From the NCBI GenBank assembly GCA_031553565.1, contig JAVBLK010000010.1, positions 1 to 64,000 on the forward strand: a stretch of 64,000 nucleotides of DNA. Reading direction: 5' to 3'. The translations under genes and the position numbers were made by a program. The number at the start of each line of letters is the position of its first letter. Positions within the stretch are counted from its first letter, which is position 1. Below, one piece after another: positions 18,203 to 26,959 of this stretch. Source of the stretch: JAVBLK01 sp031553565. Its GTDB lineage: Bacteria; Bacillota; Clostridia; Christensenellales; DUVY01. The notes beneath the pieces are model-generated. The model had not been told where the DNA came from and ran no database searches. It worked only from the letters and a program-made list of their open reading frames with translations.

Positions 18203-18997
18203 ATGAAAAAAAGCATTTTATACCTATATTTGATTCTGCTTGCCTGCTGCTTTGGCGGCAGTTTTTTCAACGCAGAAAAGACCGCTTCGGCCGCCGCGCC
18301 GCAGTACGCGCGCGTTATGACCGAAACAGCCGTGCTTTACCGCTCGCAGAGCGGCGCCGAGGATGTCGAAAACAAGTTTTTTGTGCTGCCTAAAGGTTAT
18401 TTTGTGCAGCTGGAGGACGCCGCGGACGGAACGTTGTACAAGGTAACATATGACGGCCTAAGCGGTTATGTCCGCGCCTCAGACGTAGATATCGTGTCGT
18501 TTATACCTAAAACAAAATACGCCGCCGGGCAAATGCTTGGAATCGAAACACCCGACGGCGGAAACTGCAATCTTCGCGAATTTGCCGTAAAAACCTCGGC
18601 AAAGGTTACCGAGGGCGGCATCCCGGACGGAACCGGAAATATAGTTTATTATAATTATGTAATTGCCGGCGCGGACAAATGGTACTATGTTTCCTATGAA
18701 GGCAAGACAGGATATATTTTCGGCGATTACGCGGTCATTACAACGGCGATAGCCGTAAACGACGGCGCGGCCGAGCCGGTAACGCAGGGCGGCGGTGAAA
18801 ACGACCCTCAGCCTCTGGATACGACGACCCTGCTGATCCTGATCGCCGTTATCGGCATCCCCGCGGTTATAATCATCATTATGCTGTTCAAACCCCTGCG
18901 CCGCGCACCGCGAATTCGCTCCCGCGGCTATGATAGCCGCCGGGTCCCCATGTACTACGATCCGGAAGATCCTCGTCTTCCTCCTCCGCGCCAATAA
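18203..18997 (+). CDS. Membrane-anchored SH3-like (SH3b) surface protein
   Basis: A 264-residue protein with an N-terminal signal peptide (hydrophobic IYLYLILLACCFGGSFF-like stretch, cleavage near ASAA), two SH3b-like repeats in the exported part (about 35-100, with YRSQSG...VLPKGYFVQLEDAADG and LSGYVRASDV; about 105-180, with NLREFA...WYYVSYEGKTGYIFGDY), a C-terminal membrane helix (about 208-232) and a short Arg/Pro-rich cytoplasmic tail. SH3b domains usually bind cell-wall peptides. It lies on the opposite strand to the flanking phage genes, and its last 110 bp overlap the end of the HTH gene. Confidence 0.75.
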   Translation: MKKSILYLYLILLACCFGGSFFNAEKTASAAAPQYARVMTETAVLYRSQSGAEDVENKFFVLPKGYFVQLEDAADGTLYKVTYDGLSGYVRASDVDIVSFIPKTKYAAGQMLGIETPDGGNCNLREFAVKTSAKVTEGGIPDGTGNIVYYNYVIAGADKWYYVSYEGKTGYIFGDYAVITTAIAVNDGAAEPVTQGGGENDPQPLDTTTLLILIAVIGIPAVIIIIMLFKPLRRAPRIRSRGYDSRRVPMYYDPEDPRLPPPRQ

Positions 18998-19460
18998 ACT
19001 CATCGCTGTCTCTTTCGTCAAATCTCCTCATTTCCAGCATCATCCACCTCTCGCCGCCGTACGTTTTCTCCAGGTACGCGCTGTCAAAGCCCATACATAA
19101 AAGATGATCGGCGCACGCCTGTATCGCGGCGTTGAGCCGCCGGTATGCGCTGCGGATGGATATCCCCCCGGCGGCGGCGATCGCGGCCATGGAATCACCC
19201 AAAAAATACCGGCAGGACAAGATATGGCGTTTCTCAAGCGGGATGCTTTTCAGCATATCGTTGGTAATTACGCGCAAATTGATGATCCGCTTTTTGCGCT
19301 CGATAACGTCGATCGCCTTCTGCACCAGCGCGTATGTATCCCTGGTGTTAGACCCGCGGCTCATCGCAACGTTTTCCATTGCGATATCGATGTTCTCGGT
19401 AACCCGCTTAAGCGACCTGCTGCACAGTATCAGCGTCTTAGTCCACATAAAATGATCCAT
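18888..19460 (-). CDS. Sigma-region-4-like HTH protein, possible phage late-gene activator
   Basis: A 190-residue protein. The segment IPLEKRHILSCRYFLGDSMA followed by AIAAAGGISIRSAYRRLNAAI (about 72-112) reads as a sigma-70 region 4 type helix-turn-helix, as in ArpU/RinA-like regulators that switch on phage packaging genes. The N-terminal part is helical; the C-terminal tail is acidic, then low complexity. AGGAGAAGG precedes the ATG. The promoter 130 bp upstream contains a LexA-type box. The next minus-strand genes downstream are the terminase and capsid cassette. The C-terminus overlaps the convergent SH3-like gene by 110 bp. Confidence 0.7.
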   Translation of the reverse strand: MDHFMWTKTLILCSRSLKRVTENIDIAMENVAMSRGSNTRDTYALVQKAIDVIERKKRIINLRVITNDMLKSIPLEKRHILSCRYFLGDSMAAIAAAGGISIRSAYRRLNAAIQACADHLLCMGFDSAYLEKTYGGERWMMLEMRRFDERDSDEFIGAEEEDEDLPDRSTWGPGGYHSRGSEFAVRGAGV

Positions 19461-19591
19461 GACCTTCTCCTCTTCCGTATTGATTCGTTCCGTCCGCCCC
19501 TTTTAGGCGCGCTTCCCGTTCCGGCGGGGCGCGTTTTGCACGCCGCCTTACTGTCCGCAGTTTGAAACGCTTGTTCGCAAACCTTTGTTTA

Positions 19592-19620
19592 AGTATATCG
19601 AACCGACGTTCGTTTGTCAA
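19592..19620 (-). promoter_or_regulatory. Promoter with embedded LexA-type SOS box
   Basis: On the minus strand TTGACA (19615-19620) and TATACT (19592-19597) are separated by 17 bp, a near-consensus promoter. The spacer and its edge hold CGAAC-CGAC-GTTCG (19599-19612), which matches the Gram-positive LexA operator core GAAC-N4-GTTC and is a 5+5 palindrome. It drives the HTH gene at 19460. Confidence 0.78.
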
Positions 19621-19751
19621 CTGCAAACAACTGTTTTATAAAGTTTTTTTTAAGGGACTGTATTTTTGAAACTAGAACGAAAAAAAAGAAACAAAACCGC
19701 CACGGGTGCCTGAAAACGCTATTTCCCGCGGCGCGCACTGTTTCTTACAGC

Positions 19752-19779
19752 AAAAAAAACGGCGGATGTTATCCGCCGC
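19752..19779 (-). terminator. Terminator of the DEAD-box helicase gene
   Basis: GGCGGAT-GTT-ATCCGCC stem followed on the minus strand by a run of eight T residues, about 45 bp past the stop codon. Confidence 0.85.
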
Positions 19780-19822
19780 CGCAATTTGTAAAAGCTTTAT
19801 GTTCAGGCGGGGTTTACCCGCT

Positions 19823-21184
19823 CTATTTCCCGGCCGGCGTCCTGCCGCCCTGGCCCGAGGCCCTGCCGCCGTTCGTACCGCCGGCACCGTTCCCGCCGGT
19901 TCCGCCGCCGCTGCCTCTGCCCATGCCGCCGCCCCTGTTTTGTCCGCCGTTCCCGCGGTTTTGCCCTTCACCGCCGCTCCTGCCGCGGTTAGGCCTTGGC
20001 TGCCGCTGCTTCGGCGGCGCTTTTGTAAATACCTTCATAGGATACGGATGCCCGTCCACTATCTCCAGCTTCTTCTTGGTCAGCCGTTCGATATCGTTTA
20101 AGAACATCTTCTCGTCAAAGTCGCAAAATGATATGGCGACGCCGGTATGCCCCGCCCTGCCCGTCCTGCCGATACGGTGGACATAGGTTTCCGGGACGTT
20201 GGGCAATTCATAGTTTACGACATGCGAAAGCTCGTCGATATCGATGCCCCTTGCCGCGATATCGGTTGCAACCAGGGCGCGGATGCTGCCGCGCTTAAAG
20301 CCGTCTAACGCGCTCTGCCGCGCGCCCTGCGATTTGTTTCCGTGGATGGCCTGGCTCCTTATCCCCGCCTGGCTCAGCTTTTCGGACAGCTTATTCGCGC
20401 CGTGCTTTGTCTTGGAAAAGATCAGCACATTTTTTATGCTCTTGTCTGCTTTTAAAAGGTGGATCATCAGATCCAGTTTATTGCTCTTATCGACGAAATA
20501 GACGTACTGCGTCGTCAGGTCGACCGTCGAGGATACGGGCGTGACCGCCAGGCTTACCGGATCGGTCAGGATATTCTTTGTCAGCTTTAAGATCTCGGGC
20601 GGCATTGTCGCCGTAAAGAACAGCGTCTGACGCTTTTCGGGGATTATCTCGATGACCTTTTTGACGTCGTCCACAAAGCCCATATCCAGCATCCTGTCGG
20701 CCTCGTCAAGCACCAGTATCTCCACCCTGCCGATATCCAGTATCCCCTGATATACAAGATCCAGCAGCCTTCCGGGCGTGGCGACCAGGATATCCAGGCC
20801 GCGCTTTATCGCGTCCACCTGCGGCCCCTGCGCGACGCCGCCCATGATTACCGCGGTGCGCAGCTTCAAATACCTGCCGTAAGCGCGGAAGCTGTCGTAG
20901 ATCTGCAATGCCAGCTCCCTTGTCGGCGTCAGGATCAGCGCGCGTACTTTTCTTGGCGCGCCGGCCGAAAATGCCGCATAATCCGTCATCTTGTCCAGCC
21001 GCTGTAAAATAGGCATCGCAAACGCGGCGGTCTTGCCTGTCCCGGTCTGCGCGCAGCCCAAAATGTCGCGACCCATAAGGGCGGGCGGGATAGCCTGCTC
21101 CTGAATAGGCGAAGGCGACGTATAGCCCTCGTCGCGTATAGCGTCCAAAATCCTGTCCATAAGGTTTAAATCTTTAAATTCCAA
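19823..21184 (-). CDS. DEAD-box RNA helicase, RhlE-like
   Basis: ATP-dependent RNA helicase for ribosome assembly or mRNA turnover. The 453-residue protein has, in order, the F-Q motif region (YTSPSPIQEQAIP), Walker A AQTGTGKTAAF, PTRELALQ, the DEAD box in LVLDEADRMLDMGF, the motif III TAT in FTATMP, and motif VI HRIGRTGRAG. The C-terminal 65 residues are Gly/Arg/Asn rich and basic, as in RhlE-type helicases that bind RNA non-specifically. The start is a TTG at 21184, supported by CGGAGA six bases upstream; the next in-frame ATG would remove part of the conserved N-terminus. Confidence 0.92.
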   Translation of the reverse strand: MEFKDLNLMDRILDAIRDEGYTSPSPIQEQAIPPALMGRDILGCAQTGTGKTAAFAMPILQRLDKMTDYAAFSAGAPRKVRALILTPTRELALQIYDSFRAYGRYLKLRTAVIMGGVAQGPQVDAIKRGLDILVATPGRLLDLVYQGILDIGRVEILVLDEADRMLDMGFVDDVKKVIEIIPEKRQTLFFTATMPPEILKLTKNILTDPVSLAVTPVSSTVDLTTQYVYFVDKSNKLDLMIHLLKADKSIKNVLIFSKTKHGANKLSEKLSQAGIRSQAIHGNKSQGARQSALDGFKRGSIRALVATDIAARGIDIDELSHVVNYELPNVPETYVHRIGRTGRAGHTGVAISFCDFDEKMFLNDIERLTKKKLEIVDGHPYPMKVFTKAPPKQRQPRPNRGRSGGEGQNRGNGGQNRGGGMGRGSGGGTGGNGAGGTNGGRASGQGGRTPAGK

Positions 21185-21341
21185 TATTCTCCGTTCTCTC
21201 CTGTAAAAATTTTATAATGTCCCTGTTAAAAAAATGGCAAGATAATTTGCCAAAACAGCAATTATATAAGCAATATAACAATCGTTTCTTTACCTATAAA
21301 CGATTATAACATAAATCCGGCAAAAATACCACGCTAAGGGC

Positions 21342-21983
21342 TTACCGCACGGGAAATATCCCTTCTTTTTTCATACAGGATATCTCCCGCGACATTGCGC
21401 TGCGGTTTAAACACAGATAATCGGCAAGCTCCTCGTGCGTAAGGCTGTGCGCCGCGCCTTGTCCAAATGCCTGATAATACGCCGCAAGCTTCTCCCTTGT
21501 CGTCCGGCGCGAAAGTATTTCCAACCGCTTTTGGAGATAAAGGTTTTTGCGCGCGACAGCCGTTACCAGGTTTTTTATTATCTGCGAATGAAAGCCGCAC
21601 GCGGACGGGCAGACTGCCGTAAGCTTGGTATAATCGATACGCAACACCTTTGCGCCCGCGCCCTCCGCCGCGGCCGAAACCGGGCTTATCCTCTCGCCCG
21701 CGCAAACAAACGCTTCGGCAAAAATATCCTTCGGGCCGATAAGGCCGATGATCTCCTTGTGCCCGTCAATATCAACGCGGCTGATCTGCACCCCGCCGGA
21801 AAGCACAACGCCGATAAAATCCGCCGCGCCGCCCTCCGAAAGGATCATTTCCCTCCTGCCGTACCGCATAACATCCTTGCCGACACACGAAACGGCGGCA
21901 AGTATTTCAGCCTCGGTCAATCCGCCGAACAGCCCGCAGCTTAAAAGCGCGGCTAAATCAGTTTTGTCAAATTGATATTTCAT
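21342..21983 (-). CDS. Crp/Fnr-family transcriptional regulator
   Basis: A 213-residue regulator with an N-terminal cyclic-nucleotide-like beta-barrel (about 15-125, including EIIGLIGPKDIFAEAFV) and a C-terminal winged helix with REKLAAYYQAFG and the recognition element LTHEELADYLCLNRSAMSREI. Several cysteines are present but not in the classic FNR cluster arrangement, so the signal is unknown. It is divergent from a ferredoxin-domain gene, with a 14-bp palindrome between them that should be its operator. The ATG has no ribosome-binding site and may be leaderless. Confidence 0.88.
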   Translation of the reverse strand: MKYQFDKTDLAALLSCGLFGGLTEAEILAAVSCVGKDVMRYGRREMILSEGGAADFIGVVLSGGVQISRVDIDGHKEIIGLIGPKDIFAEAFVCAGERISPVSAAAEGAGAKVLRIDYTKLTAVCPSACGFHSQIIKNLVTAVARKNLYLQKRLEILSRRTTREKLAAYYQAFGQGAAHSLTHEELADYLCLNRSAMSREISCMKKEGIFPVR

Positions 21984-21990
21984 AGAGCTT

Positions 21991-22058
21991 ATACTATCAA
22001 AAAAATATTTACTTGAGTTGCAAAAGCAACAGCATTGACGGATTGATTATACTATACT
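21991..22058. promoter_or_regulatory. Divergent promoters with a shared Crp/Fnr-type operator
   Basis: GTTGC-AAAA-GCAAC (22017-22030) has the 5-4-5 layout of FNR/CRP half-sites. On the plus strand a TATACT -10 lies at 22053-22058; on the minus strand TAGTAT lies at 21991-21996. Each predicted start site is about 41 bp from the palindrome centre, the class II activator position for both genes. Confidence 0.6.
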
Positions 22059-22104
22059 TTCATTATAAATGCAATAATGCCTGACGCAGAAAAAGGAGAA
22101 AAAT

Positions 22105-22890
22105 ATGATCAGAAAAATTATCGAGATCGACGAGGAGCTTTGCAACGGCTGCGGCTTGTGCGCGGACGCATGCCACGAAGGCGCGATCGGGATGGTGAAC
22201 GGCAAGGCGCGTCTTTTGCGCGACGATTACTGCGACGGCCTCGGCGCGTGCCTGCCGTCCTGCCCCACCGGCGCGATAGGCTTTATCGAAAAAGATACCG
22301 CCGAATTCAACGAGTCAGCCGTAAAGGAGCATCTTGCCGCGAAAAAAGCCGCCGCCTCTGAGCATGCGGCTGCCGGCGCGCCCTCCGACATGCCGCCAAA
22401 ACAGAAAGCGCCTCTTGCGTGCGGCTGCCCGGGGACAAATATGAAGAGCATACAGCGCAAGGACGGATCGGAAAGCGCGCCTGCCGCAGCAACGCAAACA
22501 AAAAGCTATGTGCCGCAATCACGGCTTAATCAGTGGCCTGTACAGATAAAACTGGTGCCCGTAAACGCGCCGTACTTTAAAAACGCCGACCTTTTGATAG
22601 CCGCCGACTGCACGGCGTATGCGTACGGCGATTTCCACAATAAGTTCATAAAGAACAGGATCACGATAATCGGCTGTCCGAAGCTGGATCAAGGCAGTTA
22701 TGCCGAAAAGCTGACCGAAATACTTAAGAATAACGATATCAACAGCGTCACGGTCGCGCGCATGGAGGTCCCGTGCTGCGGCGGCATTTCGGACGCGGCG
22801 GTTTCCGCCCTCCGCAATTGCGGCAAGATGATCCCTTGGCGCGTCGTAATAATTTCTACCGACGGAAGTATTTTGAACAGCGACGATTAA
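22105..22890 (+). CDS. 4Fe-4S ferredoxin-domain protein
   Basis: A 261-residue cytosolic redox protein. The N-terminal 65 residues hold two cluster motifs, CNGCGLCADAC and CDGLGACLPSC with following CPTGAI, the second having two-residue insertions typical of this family. A low-complexity Ala/Lys linker (about 70-130) leads to a C-terminal domain with ADCTAYAYGDFHNKFIK and further cysteines (VPCCGG). Such proteins are common in anaerobic Bacillota beside Crp/Fnr-type regulators and are thought to act in redox or nitrosative-stress responses. AAGGAG precedes the ATG. The divergent regulator probably controls it. Confidence 0.85.
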   Translation: MIRKIIEIDEELCNGCGLCADACHEGAIGMVNGKARLLRDDYCDGLGACLPSCPTGAIGFIEKDTAEFNESAVKEHLAAKKAAASEHAAAGAPSDMPPKQKAPLACGCPGTNMKSIQRKDGSESAPAAATQTKSYVPQSRLNQWPVQIKLVPVNAPYFKNADLLIAADCTAYAYGDFHNKFIKNRITIIGCPKLDQGSYAEKLTEILKNNDINSVTVARMEVPCCGGISDAAVSALRNCGKMIPWRVVIISTDGSILNSDD

Positions 22891-22932
22891 GGAAATTTTT
22901 ATATGTAAACTATTTCAGGCGGGGCGCAGCTG

Positions 22933-22974
22933 TGTGTCCCGCCTACTTCTTAATGTGTCCCGCCTACTTCTTAA
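22933..22974. repeat. Two tandem copies of a 21-bp sequence
   Basis: TGTGTCCCGCCTACTTCTTAA occurs twice without a gap. The second copy overlaps the stop codon and the last codons of the metallophosphoesterase gene, so it is a recent local duplication at the gene end. Confidence 0.8.
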
Positions 22975-24046
22975 AAGGATAAACCACCAGCTGCTCGACA
23001 CCTACCGAGAGGTCGTCCTTTAGCGTAATAACCGTCGCGCCCTTGTCGTGCGCATTGCCGTACGAGCCGTAACCGCTGCTTAAGCCGTATGTAAGCCTGA
23101 TGCCCTGATACTCCACGCTGTAGTCGTTGATATGGTCGTGGCCGCAAAAAACCGCCTTTGTGCTGCCCAGCCGGCGCATCGTGTCGAACAGCCCCGTATT
23201 ATATTGCGGCGCGCATTCGCGTTCGGTCCGCCTGCCGTATATAAGCTTTGCGTCCGCCGCACCGTTTTCCGCAGCGTCATAGGCGGTCTTATATTCTGGC
23301 AGCGGTATATGCGTGAACAGCACCGACGGCACCGTTTTACCCGCTTTTTCCGCGATGCCGTTTACCGCCCACTCGTACCATTCGATCTGGTCGGGGTAAA
23401 TATAGTCATAGCCCTTTGTCCCGTCCGTCACGTTTTCATCCTTGCGGTAATCCCGGCCTGCGTTCCCGTCCAGCATAAAGACCGAAAAAATATTATCGCC
23501 GCCGGGATTTTTTATGTTTATCACATAGTTGCCCATCCCGTGTATATTTGACGGCCCCGGCCGGAACAGACAGTTCGCGTCACCGGCCGCTATATTAGAC
23601 AGCTTAGCCTTATCGCCGGGGCCCGTTTGATCGTGATTCCCGTAAATAAACGCCCAGGGGACCCCTATCCCGCCCATGACCTTTGTCAGCCGCCGGTACA
23701 TGGCTGTGTTGAACGCCGTAAAGCACTGGTCGCCCGAAAAGACGATAAGGTCGGGCCGCGCCGTTTTGACCGCGCTTTTTATAAGATCGAACGTCTTACC
23801 GTCCAGGCCCGGCGCACCCACGATAAGGTGAATATCGGCAAACTGCAATATTTTGAAATCCTGCCCGTGCCGCTTGATAAGAAAAGGCGCGTCCGCGTCG
23901 TCATACGCGGCGGCCTTATCAAAAATTGTTTCCGGAACATTGCCCTTTATCGGAATATTCATATAAACCAGCACCCCTGCGGCAAAAAACACCGTAAGCA
24001 GTATTATCGCCATGACCGCCCTCATAATTACTTTTAATACTTTCAT
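22964..24046 (-). CDS. Membrane-anchored metallophosphoesterase
   Basis: A 360-residue calcineurin-type phosphoesterase. An N-terminal membrane segment (about 8-29) anchors it, with the catalytic domain outside. The metal-binding motifs are visible in order: FADIHL (a D-x-H site), FSGDQCF (GD), YGNHDQTG (GNHD), FTHIPLP (H) and FCGHDHIND (GHDH). The substrate cannot be told; relatives act on nucleotides, phospholipid head groups or cell-wall intermediates. The start follows GAGGG at good spacing. It is convergent with the ferredoxin gene and stands alone. Confidence 0.9.
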   Translation of the reverse strand: MKVLKVIMRAVMAIILLTVFFAAGVLVYMNIPIKGNVPETIFDKAAAYDDADAPFLIKRHGQDFKILQFADIHLIVGAPGLDGKTFDLIKSAVKTARPDLIVFSGDQCFTAFNTAMYRRLTKVMGGIGVPWAFIYGNHDQTGPGDKAKLSNIAAGDANCLFRPGPSNIHGMGNYVINIKNPGGDNIFSVFMLDGNAGRDYRKDENVTDGTKGYDYIYPDQIEWYEWAVNGIAEKAGKTVPSVLFTHIPLPEYKTAYDAAENGAADAKLIYGRRTERECAPQYNTGLFDTMRRLGSTKAVFCGHDHINDYSVEYQGIRLTYGLSSGYGSYGNAHDKGATVITLKDDLSVGVEQLVVYPFKK

Positions 24047-24158
24047 ATGCCCTCATTTACCCGTAATCCTAAATCTTTGCAAATCCGTTTCTGGCTGCGG
24101 CGCTGATGCAATTATAACATACGCGAAAATATTTGAACAGACCTGAATATAAAATAGA

Positions 24159-25727
24159 TTACTTCCCTGCGCCTATCGCGTTTGCTGCTCTGATCCCGTC
24201 AAGCGCGGCAGAGATTATGCCGCCGGCGTATCCGCAGCCCTCGCCGCAAGGATACAGCCCTTTTATATTGACCGACTGCATATCCTCGCCGCGCAGGACA
24301 CGCAGAGGCGCACTGCTCCTGGTCTCGGCCGCCGTCAGCACCGCGTCAGCCGCCGCAAAGCCTTTCAGTCTTTTATCGAATAAAATAAGCGCCTCCCTGA
24401 TGCCGTCAGCCGCAAACCCCGGCAGCGCGCTCTCCACCTCGCCCCATACGATCCCGCGCCCGTAGGACGGGATCACCCGGCCGGGCCCGGACGACTTTTG
24501 CCCCTTGATAAAATCCCCGACAAGCTGGCACTGCGCCTTGTACGCCCCGTTAAAGGCCTTATTCTCGTACTCCCGTTGAAAATCGATGCCCGAAAGCGCG
24601 TTCGCGCCCTTAAAATCGGATGGATATACGTCCACCAGCAGCGCGGAGTTCGCGTTAGGCAAATCGCGTTTATAGTAGCTCATACCGTTCGTTACGACGC
24701 CGCCGTCCTCCGATGCCGCCGGTATCACCACGCCGCCGGGACACATGCAAAAGGTGTAGACTCCCCTGCCGTCCTTTGCCTTGCAATTGAGTTTATAGTC
24801 CGCCGCCGGCAGCCTGTCCCAATACTTCCCGTACTGGCTCTTATTAATTTCCGATTGCAGGTGCTCGATCCTGACGCCGATAGAAAAGGGCTTTTGCTCC
24901 ATCGCCGCGCCTAAGGCGCTCAGCATCCTGTACGTATCCCGCGCCGAGTGGCCTATCCCGAGGATAATGCTTTCCGCGGGCATGGCCTGGCTGCCGGCCG
25001 CGCCGTTCGTCCGCGCCTCGTACACCGCGCCGTTCCTTATCCCTATGCCGTCAAGCCGCGTATTGAATAAGATACGGCCGCCGAGTGCCTCGATCTCGCC
25101 GCCGATATTATCTACTATCTTCCTTAAGTTGTCCGTGCCGATATGCGGTTTCTGCTCGTACAATATTTCTTTCGGCGCGCCGAGCCTGACCAGCTCGTCC
25201 AAAACAAACCGGTAATACTCGCTTTTTACGCCCGTAGTCAGCTTGCCGTCCGAAAAAGTCCCCGCGCCGCCGGCGCCGAACTGCACGTTCGATTCAAAAT
25301 CCAGCCGGCCTGTTTTAATAAAAGAGTCTATGTCCTTCTGCCTCTCCCCGACCGTTTTTCCGCGTTCTAAAATCACAGGCTTATATCCCATCTTTGAAAG
25401 AACAAGCCCCGCAAACATTCCGGAAGGGCCGAAGCCTGCGATCACGGGCGGATTTTCAGGAAAGACTTTTTGCATATTGATGCTCACCGTCTTTTCCACA
25501 TACTCCGCTATCCCGCTTTTCCCATATAGGCTTTTTTCGCTTTTAACGTGCAGCAGTACCGACGCCACATAATGGATGTCGCCCTTGTCACGCGCATCCA
25601 GCGACTTCTTGTATAAATCAAGCGAGATAATATTATCATTATTTATGCCGTATTTGTTTTTAAGATACTGCCGTATATCGGCGTCCGAGAACCCTGGCTT
25701 AAGTTTTATGCCGCTTACAATTACCAT
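24159..25727 (-). CDS. FAD-dependent dehydrogenase, COG2509-like
   Basis: A 522-residue flavoprotein. A small N-terminal domain (about 1-75, GIKLKPGFSDADIRQYLKNK) precedes the Rossmann FAD fold with AGFGPSGMFAGLVLSKMG and an ERGKTVGERQKD segment, FGAGGAGTFSDGKL and a C-terminal YPCGEGCGYAGGI motif. This arrangement matches the widespread uncharacterised FAD-dependent dehydrogenase family often annotated as NAD(P)/FAD-dependent. The start is the ATG at 25727, which lies inside the end of the upstream gene with a 7-bp overlap; an earlier in-frame start would add 26 residues without conserved features. Confidence 0.85.
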   Translation of the reverse strand: MVIVSGIKLKPGFSDADIRQYLKNKYGINNDNIISLDLYKKSLDARDKGDIHYVASVLLHVKSEKSLYGKSGIAEYVEKTVSINMQKVFPENPPVIAGFGPSGMFAGLVLSKMGYKPVILERGKTVGERQKDIDSFIKTGRLDFESNVQFGAGGAGTFSDGKLTTGVKSEYYRFVLDELVRLGAPKEILYEQKPHIGTDNLRKIVDNIGGEIEALGGRILFNTRLDGIGIRNGAVYEARTNGAAGSQAMPAESIILGIGHSARDTYRMLSALGAAMEQKPFSIGVRIEHLQSEINKSQYGKYWDRLPAADYKLNCKAKDGRGVYTFCMCPGGVVIPAASEDGGVVTNGMSYYKRDLPNANSALLVDVYPSDFKGANALSGIDFQREYENKAFNGAYKAQCQLVGDFIKGQKSSGPGRVIPSYGRGIVWGEVESALPGFAADGIREALILFDKRLKGFAAADAVLTAAETRSSAPLRVLRGEDMQSVNIKGLYPCGEGCGYAGGIISAALDGIRAANAIGAGK

Positions 25728-26953
25728 ATTTCTCTTTTCAATAATATCGCGTTTGCCGCCGATATACCGCTTGCAGCGGCAAAGTGCAGGTTGAATCCGC
25801 CGCATTCCCCGTCAATATCCAGCGCCTCGCCCGCTATATAAAAGCCGGGATGCTTTTTAACGCCGAATGTCCCGCTGTCGACCTCATCCGTCGGTACTCC
25901 GCCCGCAACGCATTGCGCCTCACAAAATGACGGCTGCATTTTAACCCTGAAGGTAAGGTTTTTTAGTAACCCTGCGATCTGTCCGGGAATATCGCCGCAT
26001 ATCCCCGACGCCGGCATTTGCGGGTCGATTTTCAGACGTTTCAGCACATTCCTTGCCGCCCCGTCCGGGACAAGCCCTGAAAGCGCGCCCAAAGCATCGG
26101 TATTTATACCGGAAAGCCCGGCAATAAATTCCGTTAAGGCCCCGCCCGTTAATTTCGGGAAAAGATCAAGGCTCAATACCCCGCCAGCTTTTCCCGCCCT
26201 TTGCAGCACAGCCGCAAAATTAAATATCACTATACCCGAGAGGCTGTCCTTACGGAACTGCACCTCGCCGTCCTCGGTTCTGCCAAGGCCGGCCACCCTT
26301 GCCTTGACCCTGGTGTTTTCCAAGCCGTACAGATCGGCTTTTTCGCAGGGCAGCGGACACAGCGACGGACGCGGCGGCGATACGCTTGCCAAACCGTCTA
26401 AAAGCTTATAACACGGAGACTCATTTCCCGCCGCGCAGCCGCCCGCTGAATAAATGACACTGCCGCCTAAAAAGGCGCGGCCGTCCGCAGTAATTATATT
26501 ATAACCCTGCCCCGCCGCGCCGCTCTCTGATAAGACGGCGTCCGCGCCTGTAATGATTTCCGCGCGGCCGGCAACGGCGTTTTTCAATATACGAACTACC
26601 GCCGCCGCAGAAAACGACGCCGGATAAACCCTGCCGTCAGCATCCGGATCGGACAGGAGCAGGCCTAAAGAATTATAAAAACTCCGGATATATTTATAAC
26701 CGTACGTTTCAAGCACGCCGCGCAAAAACAGCGGATCGTTATAAAACTCCGCACCCTTACGCCCTTCTATCCGCGAGTTGGTAAGGTTGCACCTGCCGTT
26801 GCCCGAAACAAGTATTTTTTTGCCGGGCTTTGCGGCTTTCTCCAAAATAGTTATCCCGTGCGGCCAGCCGCCCCTGACCAGCGCGGCGGCGGCGCAGAGT
26901 CCGGACATACCTGCCCCGATGATGATTACACGATTAAAATCCGATCCGCTCAT
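25721..26953 (-). CDS. HI0933-family FAD-binding oxidoreductase
   Basis: A 410-residue flavoprotein of the HI0933/YhiN group, some of whose members have been called aminoacetone oxidase or BaiN. The N-terminal dinucleotide-binding motif IIGAGMSGLCAAAALV is followed by PGKKILVSGNGRCNLTN, the group signature, and the C-terminus carries YIAGEALDIDGECGGFNLHFA. The physiological substrate is not known. It is translationally coupled to the following FAD dehydrogenase gene. The promoter has TATAAT ending 7 bases before the ATG and no ribosome-binding site, so it may be leaderless. Confidence 0.88.
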   Translation of the reverse strand: MSGSDFNRVIIIGAGMSGLCAAAALVRGGWPHGITILEKAAKPGKKILVSGNGRCNLTNSRIEGRKGAEFYNDPLFLRGVLETYGYKYIRSFYNSLGLLLSDPDADGRVYPASFSAAAVVRILKNAVAGRAEIITGADAVLSESGAAGQGYNIITADGRAFLGGSVIYSAGGCAAGNESPCYKLLDGLASVSPPRPSLCPLPCEKADLYGLENTRVKARVAGLGRTEDGEVQFRKDSLSGIVIFNFAAVLQRAGKAGGVLSLDLFPKLTGGALTEFIAGLSGINTDALGALSGLVPDGAARNVLKRLKIDPQMPASGICGDIPGQIAGLLKNLTFRVKMQPSFCEAQCVAGGVPTDEVDSGTFGVKKHPGFYIAGEALDIDGECGGFNLHFAAASGISAANAILLKREIW

Positions 26954-26959
26954 ACAGAA

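Noticed and set aside
19438..19626. 62-codon frame over the LexA-box promoter
   Set aside because: It begins upstream of the promoter's -10 box and would overlap the promoter itself; no ribosome-binding site.
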